A stretch of DNA of 8,436 nt from Desulfobacterales bacterium (GCA_018399455.1 JAGYOT010000062.1:1-8436), one strand, 5' to 3'. Shown: positions 1-5,890, numbered from the stretch's first letter. Numbers and translations: made by a program. Notes: generated by a model not told the origin, from the letters alone.

Positions 1-477
1 GCTTTTGCCTGATTTATTAATAACATGGAGCGTACATGTCTGCTGCTCCATTTCCACCAGTTGAAGAAATGTTTCCAGGGAAACATTATGCAGATTTCCC
101 CCCTCCGCCTTTCTGTTCAACATTTTGTTGATTTCCCGAGCCAGCTTCTCGGTGGGGAACGGTTTGATCATGTACCCGGCAGCCCCGCTTCTGAATACCA
201 CGTCCTTTGTCTTGGGGCGATCATAGGCGGTAACAATAATAACCGGCACATCCGGATAATCCGTCAATATTCGTGACAGCAAATCAAAGCCGTCCATACC
301 GGGCATTCTTAAGTCTGAAATCAGCAGCATGATATGGTCCCGGCGCATCATTGCCAGGGCGCTCTCAGCGCTGTCAGCAGTTCTTACCCGAAAACTTCCT
401 GCATAACTTTCCAGCTCCTTGCTAACCAGACGGAGCCATGAGGAATCATCATCAACAATCAATACCTGCGGCACCAT
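1..477 (-). CDS. Response regulator: receiver domain plus C-terminal DUF4388 (PATAN-like), partial
   Basis: This is the N-terminal 159 codons of a response regulator; the 3' part lies beyond position 1. Residues 1-120 form a CheY-like receiver: acidic pocket D9/D10/D11, probable phospho-acceptor D55 in the SDLRMPGMDG motif, conserved T83 (IIVTAY) and K105 (IKPF). From about residue 126 the text LHNVSLETFLQLVEMEQQT matches the start of a DUF4388 domain, a family often fused to receivers in Deltaproteobacteria and thought to mediate protein interaction. No DNA-binding or enzymatic output is visible in the part present. I chose the ATG at 477 because a GAGGA sits 8 nt upstream; the in-frame ATG at 483 leaves only 2 nt. 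It is the last visible gene of the seven-gene run and follows the PATAN-like gene by 53 bp. It probably receives phosphate from a histidine kinase encoded elsewhere (inference). Confidence 0.9.
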   Translation of the reverse strand, partial: MVPQVLIVDDDSSWLRLVSKELESYAGSFRVRTADSAESALAMMRRDHIMLLISDLRMPGMDGFDLLSRILTDYPDVPVIIVTAYDRPKTKDVVFRSGAAGYMIKPFPTEKLAREINKMLNRKAEGGNLHNVSLETFLQLVEMEQQTCTLHVINKSGKS

Positions 478-530
478 ATGCATATTCCTCGTCAACTGCC
501 GGGTCTATAATAATCCATTTCTGAAGGTTT

Positions 531-1583
531 CTATATATCAATTCGGTAGGCGTCGATCTCATCTCCATATACATTATTCCATGATGCCAAATACCTGTGG
601 AATTTTTTGGAAACACCAAGTTCGGATACGATTTCCCGTGTACACTCCACAACACCTTCAACCAGCTTTTCGGGAGGGGCATTTCCGTCATACTCCAGAC
701 TGCCCTTAGCATACTTGAACTCAGCCGCAAATGGATCCAGAAATTCATATCGATCCACTTTTTCCATAAACTTACGATTTAAGAGCGTATCAAATTCACT
801 CCGATGCTTTTTGTCCTCGCGAACCACCATCTCCAGAACCGCCAACAAATCCTGAAGCATCTGAACAACACGTTCGGAATCCGACAATGACGGGTCTTTA
901 ACCGGCTCCGGCGCAGGCTCAGCAGCAGCAGAAGGATTGGCGGGGGGCGCTTTGACCGTCGTGTCTGATGCCCGAGCAGCGGCGCGTTCAACGGACAAAT
1001 CGGTCTTATGAACGTTAAACGTCCCGCCATGCTCCCGGCAGCGCTTAATCAGATCATCCCTGTACTCGCTGCTCCGGTCGACACGGCCCTTACCGCTCGA
1101 TGAAGCCCCTCCCAACAGCTGCCCGTTATGAAAAAACAGCAAGCCCTGTTCTGAGTTAGGCTTTAACTGAACATCAATAAAACCGGTAAGTTTTTCATTC
1201 TCCATCTTTTTGAGCAGGCTCTCCAGGTCGGCAAACTCTGAGCTTAAATCCCTGTATAAAATTTTTGAATTGGCCAGATTGGCCCAGTAGTATAGCCGAT
1301 CCGGCTGGATGCGATAGACGGATACAGAAAAATTGCTCTGCGATGCCGTTTGAAATATCCGGTCCACCGCCACCTGGCCATCGACTTGTTCTTTCCGATC
1401 ATGATAAAAACCATTCAACAGGTTTTCATCGTCAAAAAAAACAACAGCTTCAGCTTTTGGGGAATAAAAATAAATTCCTCCGCTTTCAAGCTCCCCCCGG
1501 AAATGTTCAAGCAGTTTATCAAGCTTCAGATAAAAACTGTTTAAATTTTCTACAACCGGCTTTTCCTTGGGAATAATAATCAT
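531..1583 (-). CDS. Hypothetical protein with PATAN/DUF4388-like segments
   Basis: This is a soluble protein of 350 residues with no signal peptide or membrane segment. Two stretches have the beta-rich pattern of DUF4388/PATAN-type domains: residues 27-60 (FRGELESGGIYFYSP, then VVFFDDENLLNGFY) and residues 131-165 (KLTGFIDVQL, then GLLFFHNGQLLGGASS). Residues 200-230 form an Ala/Pro-rich linker. The C-terminal third (about 235-350) is mostly helical, with the conserved-looking stretch FLDPFAAEFKY at 281-291, and I do not recognise it. The ATG at 1583 has AGGAG 10 nt upstream. The longer open frame begins at a TTG (1637) inside a hairpin with no ribosome site, so I rejected that start. It lies between the receptor gene and the DUF4388 response regulator. 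A scaffold or partner of that regulator is plausible, but this is inference. The domain assignment rests on pattern recognition alone. Confidence 0.75.
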   Translation of the reverse strand: MIIIPKEKPVVENLNSFYLKLDKLLEHFRGELESGGIYFYSPKAEAVVFFDDENLLNGFYHDRKEQVDGQVAVDRIFQTASQSNFSVSVYRIQPDRLYYWANLANSKILYRDLSSEFADLESLLKKMENEKLTGFIDVQLKPNSEQGLLFFHNGQLLGGASSSGKGRVDRSSEYRDDLIKRCREHGGTFNVHKTDLSVERAAARASDTTVKAPPANPSAAAEPAPEPVKDPSLSDSERVVQMLQDLLAVLEMVVREDKKHRSEFDTLLNRKFMEKVDRYEFLDPFAAEFKYAKGSLEYDGNAPPEKLVEGVVECTREIVSELGVSKKFHRYLASWNNVYGDEIDAYRIDI

Positions 1584-1593
1584 TGCATGGATA

Positions 1594-1598
1594 CTCCT
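1594..1598 (-). promoter_or_regulatory. Ribosome binding site fixing the start at 1583
   Basis: AGGAG lies 10 nt before the ATG at 1583. It supports this start over the upstream in-frame TTG at 1637, which falls inside an inverted repeat. Confidence 0.55.
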
Positions 1599-1630
1599 GC
1601 TAAATTTTGGATCCGTCAGGCATAAAGCAC

Positions 1631-1662
1631 AAAGCAATGCGGAATCATTTCCGCATTGCTTT
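1631..1662 (-). terminator. Perfect 14-bp inverted repeat, possible attenuator or weak terminator
   Basis: Two 14-nt arms (AAAGCAATGCGGAA and its exact reverse complement) flank a 4-nt loop. The hairpin lies 24 nt downstream of the receptor stop codon and 47 nt upstream of the next start. The arms end in AAA/TTT, but no long U tract follows on either strand; on the minus strand GTGCTTT comes next. It could be a partial intrinsic terminator, an RNA-processing or stabilising hairpin, or a dispersed palindromic repeat. Because the following genes run in the same direction with no obvious promoter between, partial read-through that lowers expression of the last two genes is my preferred reading (inference). 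Confidence 0.55.
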
Positions 1663-1686
1663 CAAGTCACCGGGCAGCCTGAAGCG

Positions 1687-2907
1687 TTATCGGCGTCGGC
1701 GCAAGCGCTCAATGGATAAACGAAGGCTGTCCTGCATTCGGGATATGGCATCCGCCAGGTTTCCAATTTCGTCCCTGGACTTGATTTCGATCTCGGCTTC
1801 CAGATCGCCGACACTGATTCGTTCTGCAGCCTCGGTCAAATGCCCGATTCGTCGTGTAAGCCGATGGCCGTAAATAGTAATGCAGAGCCCGATCAGAATA
1901 ATGGCGCCGATTAGAATAGCCAGGTTAATATTGCGAGTATTTCTGGACATTTCCATCGCTGAAGCCTGTAAGTCCTCGGTTTTCCGGGTAAACTCATCTG
2001 CATAAGCGGTTGCCATCAACACAAAGGGCTTGCCTTCCAGGTTAACCGGCGTCATGGCGGTATATTTCTGCCGGATTTTTCCATCCGCGTCCTTCCATCT
2101 GTAAAACCCCTCTGATTCTTTTCTTTCGGCTGATCCTGTAATAACATCCCAGAATGGATCAAAAAAAGGTCCCAGGGATTTTTTCAGAATATCCACCGTA
2201 TTCTCACCCCCGATAAGATTCGGATTGGGATGGGCCCATATCGTCCAGTCATAACCGGCTTCCGGTTCAGCCTCCTGAATCAGAGCCGTGTATCCCGTTT
2301 TCCCAACCTGCTGTACGGCTATTTCACTAAATACCGGATCAAAAGCGAAATCCTTCCTGTCCAACTCCGGATGCGCCCTCAAATAAATCTCACATTGAAA
2401 GGCAACATCCCGGGCTTTTTGCATAATTCTATTTTTCCCTTCCTCCAGTACCAAGGCGGTACTCTGCTCCGCAATATTGTCGCCCAACCGGGTCAGCTGC
2501 ATTTGGGAAAAATAACCGGTTGCAGCAATTAGAAGGATCGGAATCACGAGGAAAAGAAACATCATCTTCCCCCTCAGCCCCAGAATACTGGAACGGGGTG
2601 AAGATGCCGGTTCGCTGACCGCCGGCTTTTCCTCCGATGATGAAATGCTTGACGTATCCAATGTATCAAGAGCCGGGTCTTCCGAGGCCTGGTCGATATC
2701 CTCGATTTCTATATCGACGGCCGATTCATCGGATTCAGTCTCAAAAGACTCAGAAGAGAGTTCTTCCTGCATGTCTATAAGATTTGACAATTGAGTTACA
2801 TGACCGCATTCGCCACATCGAACCTGGATATTTCTCCCCCTGTACTGCTCCACCTTTTCTGGATCCAGGTAATAAACCTTTCCGCATTCCTCACAAATAA
2901 CCGTCAT
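1687..2907 (-). CDS. Zinc-ribbon / TM / Cache-like sensor / TM / HAMP receptor without output domain
   Basis: This 406-residue membrane protein probably senses an extracytoplasmic signal. The N-terminus is an MJ0042-type zinc ribbon with two CxxC pairs (C5/C8 and C31/C34). An acidic Ser/Glu-rich linker follows (about 45-105), then TM1 (about 115-134). Residues 135-326 form a probable periplasmic Cache-like domain: the helix ALVLEEGKNRIMQKA, then VGKTGYTALI, IWAHPNPNLIG, and a late FVLMATAYADEF strand typical of these sensors. TM2 is about 327-346, followed by a HAMP domain (about 347-400; LTEAAERISVGDLEAEI and RDEIGNLADAISRM). The protein stops at SIERLRRRR, six residues later. No histidine kinase, methyl-accepting, GGDEF or EAL domain follows. 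AGGAGG precedes the ATG by 4 nt. It lies within the MglBA-like run, so it may be the module's input (inference). The architecture is firm; the ligand is unknown. Confidence 0.88.
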   Translation of the reverse strand: MTVICEECGKVYYLDPEKVEQYRGRNIQVRCGECGHVTQLSNLIDMQEELSSESFETESDESAVDIEIEDIDQASEDPALDTLDTSSISSSEEKPAVSEPASSPRSSILGLRGKMMFLFLVIPILLIAATGYFSQMQLTRLGDNIAEQSTALVLEEGKNRIMQKARDVAFQCEIYLRAHPELDRKDFAFDPVFSEIAVQQVGKTGYTALIQEAEPEAGYDWTIWAHPNPNLIGGENTVDILKKSLGPFFDPFWDVITGSAERKESEGFYRWKDADGKIRQKYTAMTPVNLEGKPFVLMATAYADEFTRKTEDLQASAMEMSRNTRNINLAILIGAIILIGLCITIYGHRLTRRIGHLTEAAERISVGDLEAEIEIKSRDEIGNLADAISRMQDSLRLSIERLRRRR

Positions 2908-3002
2908 GATTCCTCCTCGTTGAGATTGACAAACTCATCCTGCGCCTGTATACAAAAATATGTTTAACTGCGGATAACCTTCACCTGAACGCCAAAAAAC
3001 GA

Positions 3003-3473
3003 TCAGGTTTCAATCTCACGCAGTTTTTTCACCATGGATTGTTGAAACGTCACCTTCCGTTCTTCCCGGATGATCTGCCGGGCCAGCAAATCAACCAACT
3101 CTGCTGCCCTATGGGCAGGAAACCTTGCCCTGCCTTCCCCCATATCGCTTATTTCATCCTCAATGACTACTTCCGCAATCGGGCCCATCGCCCTTGAGAG
3201 CTCACTGGACAGGAGTTTGAAAAACTCAGCGTCCAGCGTGGGCACGGCATCTCTGGCCTCTTCGATGAGACGTATTTTCTGCAGCCTGTTGAGTACCTCC
3301 CGCAGCTGCTTCATGTTCATATTCTGGGAACGGGCAACCTGGGCAAGATTTTTGCGGCCGTCGAATTCCATTAAAACCCTCAGCATTTCACTGTCCAGCG
3401 ACACCTCACCCAAATCGGCACTGACTTTACGGTTCAGCACCAGTCTTGAAATATCTCCTGATAAATCAACCAT
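3003..3473 (-). CDS. Hypothetical protein, winged-helix-like N-terminus and C-terminal helical domain with GPIA motif
   Basis: This is a small cytoplasmic protein of 156 residues. Roughly the first 75 residues read like a winged-helix fold: SLDSEMLRVLMEFDGRKNLAQVAR, then MKQLREVLNRLQKIRLIEEA. Such modules occur in DUF4388-type signalling proteins, where they need not bind DNA. The second half (about 85-156) is a helical unit with LSRAMGPIAEVVIEDEI and a basic, charged C-terminal helix. It resembles a small GPIA-motif domain found at the ends of some bacterial signalling proteins; I recall that family only loosely. The ATG at 3473 is preferred because GGAG lies 7 nt upstream. A start at 3503 would add ten residues but has a poorer ribosome site. 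Spacers of about 92 bp upstream and 95 bp downstream keep it in the run. Function unknown; adaptor or regulator is a guess. Confidence 0.78.
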   Translation of the reverse strand: MVDLSGDISRLVLNRKVSADLGEVSLDSEMLRVLMEFDGRKNLAQVARSQNMNMKQLREVLNRLQKIRLIEEARDAVPTLDAEFFKLLSSELSRAMGPIAEVVIEDEISDMGEGRARFPAHRAAELVDLLARQIIREERKVTFQQSMVKKLREIET

Positions 3474-3480
3474 AAGCGAT

Positions 3481-3484
3481 CTCC
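3481..3484 (-). promoter_or_regulatory. Ribosome binding site fixing the start at 3473
   Basis: GGAG, 7 nt before the ATG at 3473, favours the 156-residue product over a 166-residue one beginning at 3503. Confidence 0.55.
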
Positions 3485-3565
3485 AAAAATCTGTTGGCGG
3501 CATCCCTATTAAAAGAAATTGCCGAATTTTTGGCTTAAATTCAAAGGCGGCTTAACTGTACCCGT

Positions 3566-4396
3566 TCATGAGTCTGCATTTGCGAGAAGCTTCCGCAATT
3601 CCTTGAATTCCGTCTGAATCAACTGCCTGAGCTCAGATAGAATGTAGTCGGCCAGTTCCCGGGATTCTCCGGACAATCCAGCCGGTTCCGGGGAAGCCTC
3701 AGACTGGATCATGGGCTCAGGTTCAGACCTTGTCTCCGGCTGGGTCATAGGCTCGGGCTGGGTCATGGGCTCGGGTTCGAACACGGCCTCCGGCTCAGCG
3801 GCCGGTTCCGGTTTGGCCGGATTCATTTCGGAATAAGCTCCAGCGGAGACACCCGGTTCTTTGGCTGCCAGCACCCGTTTCTTAAACAAATTGTATTTCT
3901 TAACCTCCCTGGAAAGCATTTTCTTCTTCTCCCGCTCACTTAAAGCTGGAGAACTCAGCATTTTTTCAAATTTATAATAGATTGAGGCGACAAGCTTGAC
4001 GGCGTCCGGATGGGCTCTGGCCTTTTTGGATTTAATATATTTTCCCAGGGATTCATGAAGTTTTAAGAATATCAGACTCACCTGATCATCCTTGTACTTT
4101 TGTTTTAACTCCTTCACCTCCTGCAAAAAAGCCTTCATCGTAGCATCCGTTATTTCCCAATCAATGGAAAAAACAAGCGCTTTCAAATTATCAATCGGTC
4201 CTGCAGCTCTGGCAGTCGAAGATACAGACGAAACGGGTTCCTCTGGAGGGACTTCTTCAGCAATAACGCTTTTTTCCGGTTTTTCAGGGGGTTCGGGCAT
4301 AACCGACGGCTCTGGTTCCATCTCTTCACCGAACAACTCCTCTAAACGACTGGTGACCTCAGCGTTCAGGTTATCATCTTCGTCTCTGGGACCCAA
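3566..4396 (-). CDS. Pro/Glu-rich hypothetical protein with central conserved helical domain
   Basis: This soluble protein has 276 residues in three parts. Residues 1-65 are an acidic, proline-rich and probably disordered tail (MEPEPSVMPEPPEKPEKS). Residues 66-175 form a compact helical domain: GPIDNLKALVFSIDWEITD, then LQEVKELKQKY, LHESLGKYIKSKKARAHPDA and EREKKKMLSREVKKYNLFKK. I believe similar domains recur in Desulfobacterota proteins, but I cannot name the family. Residues 202-237 are six hexapeptide repeats built on PEPMTQ, followed by an amphipathic C-terminal helix (about 243-272; ELADYILSELRQLIQTEFKELRKLL). It starts at TTG with AGGAGGG 7 nt upstream, and no better in-frame start exists. 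It begins 21 bp after the GTPase stop, so the two are almost certainly co-expressed. A GTPase effector or scaffold role is inference from position and architecture. Confidence 0.85.
   Translation of the reverse strand: MGPRDEDDNLNAEVTSRLEELFGEEMEPEPSVMPEPPEKPEKSVIAEEVPPEEPVSSVSSTARAAGPIDNLKALVFSIDWEITDATMKAFLQEVKELKQKYKDDQVSLIFLKLHESLGKYIKSKKARAHPDAVKLVASIYYKFEKMLSSPALSEREKKKMLSREVKKYNLFKKRVLAAKEPGVSAGAYSEMNPAKPEPAAEPEAVFEPEPMTQPEPMTQPETRSEPEPMIQSEASPEPAGLSGESRELADYILSELRQLIQTEFKELRKLLANADS
3686..3793 (-). repeat. In-frame 18-bp tandem repeats (six hexapeptide units)
   Basis: Six consecutive 18-nt units encode PEAVFE, PEPMTQ, PEPMTQ, PETRSE, PEPMIQ and SEASPE. Units 3740-3757 and 3758-3775 differ at a single base (CTGGGTCATAGGCTCGGG against CTGGGTCATGGGCTCGGG on the plus strand), and 3704-3721 is a close third copy. 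The flanking units have diverged further. The in-frame length suggests expansion by slippage or unequal recombination in a disordered linker. Confidence 0.85.
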
Positions 4397-4403
4397 TATT
4401 TTG

Positions 4404-4410
4404 CCCTCCT
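4404..4410 (-). promoter_or_regulatory. Strong ribosome binding site for the TTG start at 4396
   Basis: AGGAGGG with a 7-nt spacer precedes TTG GGT CCC. The near-perfect Shine-Dalgarno and the absence of a nearby ATG/GTG alternative support TTG initiation. Confidence 0.7.
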
Positions 4411-4417
4411 GTCGTGA

Positions 4418-5023
4418 TTATTCGAGTTTTTTTCGCAAAGAGGTAACGGTCATCGCGATAATTTTTTTCATGGTGCTTGCCACATTATCGCCTCTCACCG
4501 CACTTGCCGAAAAATAAGGAGCCTGCAGCCGGCTGTTTAAATCCTTCTGAAGCGTCTCAATCGACAGAATCGGAATGCCTTCTTCCTTCAGATCACGCTT
4601 GTTATACTGCATGACCAAGGGGATATGGAAAATATTTTTATTAAACGTCTCAAGGTTTTCCTTGAGATTTTGCAGTGAGCGGATATTCATCTCCCGGCGT
4701 AAATCCATGGAGTCTGCCACGAAGACCAGCCCATCCACCCCTCTTAATACAAGACGCCGTGTGGCATTGTATTTGACCTGTCCCGGAACGGTGTATAGCT
4801 GAACTTTAATGCTGTGCCCCTTGATTTCACCAATATCAAACGGCAGAAAATCAAAAAAAAGGGTTCGATCGCCATAGGTTTTGACTGTGACCATCTCATT
4901 TTGAATGCGCTTCTTGAACTTCTCGTTAATATATTCAAGATTCGTTGTTTTACCGCCACGGCCTGGCCCGTAATAGACGATTTTAACCTGAACCTCCTTT
5001 TTCTTCGGGTTGATTAGCGCCAA
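4418..5023 (-). CDS. MglA-like small Ras-superfamily GTPase
   Basis: This 201-residue protein belongs to the MglA family, whose members switch between GTP and GDP forms to set cell polarity and motility; Myxococcus MglA is about 195 residues. The P-loop is GPGRGGKTTN (G19-N28, with K25 and T26). The segment DRTLFFDFLP (52-61) carries R53, the intrinsic arginine finger of MglA. TVPGQ (78-82) carries Q82, the catalytic glutamine. N141-K142-R143-D144 (QYNKRDL) is the guanine-specificity motif, and SASA (172-175) fits G5. All align with MglA without gaps up to Q82, as I recall that sequence. Translation starts at TTG with GGAGGA 7 nt upstream, and MALINPKKKE aligns with the usual MglA N-terminus. 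It follows the Roadblock gene by 36 bp in the classical mglB-mglA order. The biochemical assignment is firm; a role in motility here is inference. Confidence 0.95.
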   Translation of the reverse strand: MALINPKKKEVQVKIVYYGPGRGGKTTNLEYINEKFKKRIQNEMVTVKTYGDRTLFFDFLPFDIGEIKGHSIKVQLYTVPGQVKYNATRRLVLRGVDGLVFVADSMDLRREMNIRSLQNLKENLETFNKNIFHIPLVMQYNKRDLKEEGIPILSIETLQKDLNSRLQAPYFSASAVRGDNVASTMKKIIAMTVTSLRKKLE

Positions 5024-5030
5024 ATCGCTC

Positions 5031-5036
5031 TCCTCC
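5031..5036 (-). promoter_or_regulatory. Strong ribosome binding site for the TTG start at 5023
   Basis: GGAGGA with a 7-nt spacer precedes TTG GCG CTA. The start is also supported by alignment of the translated N-terminus with the MglA family. Confidence 0.7.
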
Positions 5037-5059
5037 AGAAATAATAAGTTAAAACCGGG

Positions 5060-5452
5060 TTAGATTAATTTTTGGATCCGCTTAATCGCTTCAGCCACTT
5101 TGAGCCGCAAAAAACCAAGAGACACATTCTTGTCGAAGATGGTCAACAAGAGCAGATCCTCAACGACCTTACTGAAATGAATGCTTTCTTCCTCACCCTT
5201 ATGAAAGAGCAAAGAAAACTCCTGCTCGCCGATTATATTGGCCATAGCACTGACCGCGCCGTAATTTCCGGCGGCAAGAGCGGCCAGAGAAAAAACATCG
5301 TGGTTTTTGTCCCCCTTGTCCAAATTGACAACGACATTTCCGGCCAGATCCATCAAAATGACGCTCTGCACACCCGTATCGATCAGCTCTTCCTGAAGGA
5401 TGTTTTCGATCGATTCAATCTGCTGTTTGTCAAATTCAATCGTAAATTCCAT
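5060..5452 (-). CDS. Roadblock/LC7 domain protein, MglB-like
   Basis: This 130-residue single-domain protein has the Roadblock/LC7 pattern: an N-terminal helix (QQIESIENILQEEL), a beta hairpin (VQSVILMDLAGNVVVN, about 28-43), a central helix (VFSLAALAAGNYGAVSAMANIIG, 53-75), strands FSLLFHKGEEESIHFSKV, and LLLLTIFDKN followed by a C-terminal helix. In MglA systems such proteins dimerise and act as the GAP and polarity partner of the GTPase. Its position immediately upstream of the MglA-like gene supports that role, though GAP activity has not been shown for this protein. The ATG at 5452 has AAGGGG about 9 nt upstream. It is the first gene of the seven-gene run and follows a 438-bp spacer, so it probably lies next to the main promoter. 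It could instead be a generic Roadblock scaffold. Confidence 0.92.
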   Translation of the reverse strand: MEFTIEFDKQQIESIENILQEELIDTGVQSVILMDLAGNVVVNLDKGDKNHDVFSLAALAAGNYGAVSAMANIIGEQEFSLLFHKGEEESIHFSKVVEDLLLLTIFDKNVSLGFLRLKVAEAIKRIQKLI

Positions 5453-5564
5453 GAATATTCACCCCTTAACCTCTCTATTGATCCAAACGCTTGGAAACCG
5501 GGTATTCACGATCACATTTAGAAGCTTTGTGTTGGCGCTTAACCCTAATCTTTTATTGTGTTAA

Positions 5565-5593
5565 TAATTAGCGTAAAGACAAGCCACAATCAA
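5565..5593 (-). promoter_or_regulatory. Weak sigma-70-like promoter candidate for the MglBA-like operon
   Basis: TTGATT (-35-like, 5588-5593) and TAATTA (-10-like, 5565-5570) are separated by 17 nt, with an AT-rich stretch upstream. The -10 match is poor, and the alternative TATTAA in the same tract fits no better -35. I list it only because the position before the first operon gene is right. Confidence 0.25.
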
Positions 5594-5660
5594 TTAAAAA
5601 AATCCAAATATTGTATAGACTCCAGCCTTGGTTCGGCTTTTTCACAAGGTCGTCCCTCAG

Positions 5661-5683
5661 GCGTCACCCCCTCAAGATGACGC
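5661..5683. repeat. Inverted repeat GCGTCA-N11-TGACGC, possible operator
   Basis: Six-base arms with an 11-nt spacer lie about 70 bp upstream of the candidate -35. There is no U tract, so it is not a terminator. It could be a dimeric regulator site or chance. Confidence 0.3.
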
Positions 5684-5834
5684 GTATTCTTTCTGCTTAT
5701 CGGATAATTAATTTAAATAATTTATTTATTCGTTTATAAATTAGATACCATGAACTAAAATTTTAATGCAAGTATGAATGTTTTCTCCGGGCGGTTAATT
5801 CCGTAAGCCCGTAAGACCCCTGATCAGCACTTCT

Positions 5835-5868
5835 GAAAGAAAACCGGCAGCGAAAATTTCACCCGGCT
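5835..5868 (-). terminator. Candidate intrinsic terminator of purB
   Basis: On the minus strand AGCCGG-GTGAA pairs with TTCGC-(TG bulge)-CCGGTT around a 3-nt ATT loop (with G·U pairs), followed by TTTTCTTTC. It lies about 23 nt after the purB stop. The bulged stem makes it moderate rather than strong, but position and T-rich tail fit. Confidence 0.45.
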
Positions 5869-5890
5869 CGGAACCGATTGACCTCGAATC

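Larger units (their letters stand above)
5453..5890. other. Intergenic region between purB and the MglBA-like operon
   Basis: No convincing gene is seen in these 438 bp. From purB downward they hold a possible terminator hairpin (5835-5868), a tandem octamer (CCGTAAGC/CCGTAAGA at 5801-5816) overlapping a CGGGC/GCCCG inverted repeat (5788-5792 and 5807-5811), an AT-rich tract (about 5701-5760), a GCGTCA/TGACGC inverted repeat (5661-5683) and a weak promoter-like pair (5565-5593). The leader to the Roadblock start would be about 110 nt. A small RNA cannot be ruled out. Confidence 0.6.

Noticed and set aside
1584..1637. 18-residue N-terminal extension of the PATAN-like protein from a TTG at 1637
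   Set aside because: The start lies within the palindrome arm and has no ribosome site, whereas ATG at 1583 has AGGAG upstream.
2908..3002. Internal promoter with TATACA before the receptor gene
   Set aside because: No -35-like hexamer lies at a proper distance; the nearest candidate is 19 nt away and weak.
3070..3555. 161-residue plus-strand open frame
   Set aside because: It mirrors the minus-strand winged-helix-like gene and has a low-complexity Ser-rich product.
4092..4517. 141-residue plus-strand open frame
   Set aside because: It overlaps the adaptor and the GTPase 3' end in antisense; its Ser-rich composition is the mirror of the Pro/Glu-rich coding strand.
5072..5521. 149-residue plus-strand open frame antisense to the Roadblock gene
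   Set aside because: It is a shadow of a strongly recognisable domain on the minus strand and its product resembles no family I know.
5571..5590. Possible sigma-54 promoter (TGG...GC)
   Set aside because: GG and GC are separated by 11 rather than 10 nt, and the rest of the consensus is missing.
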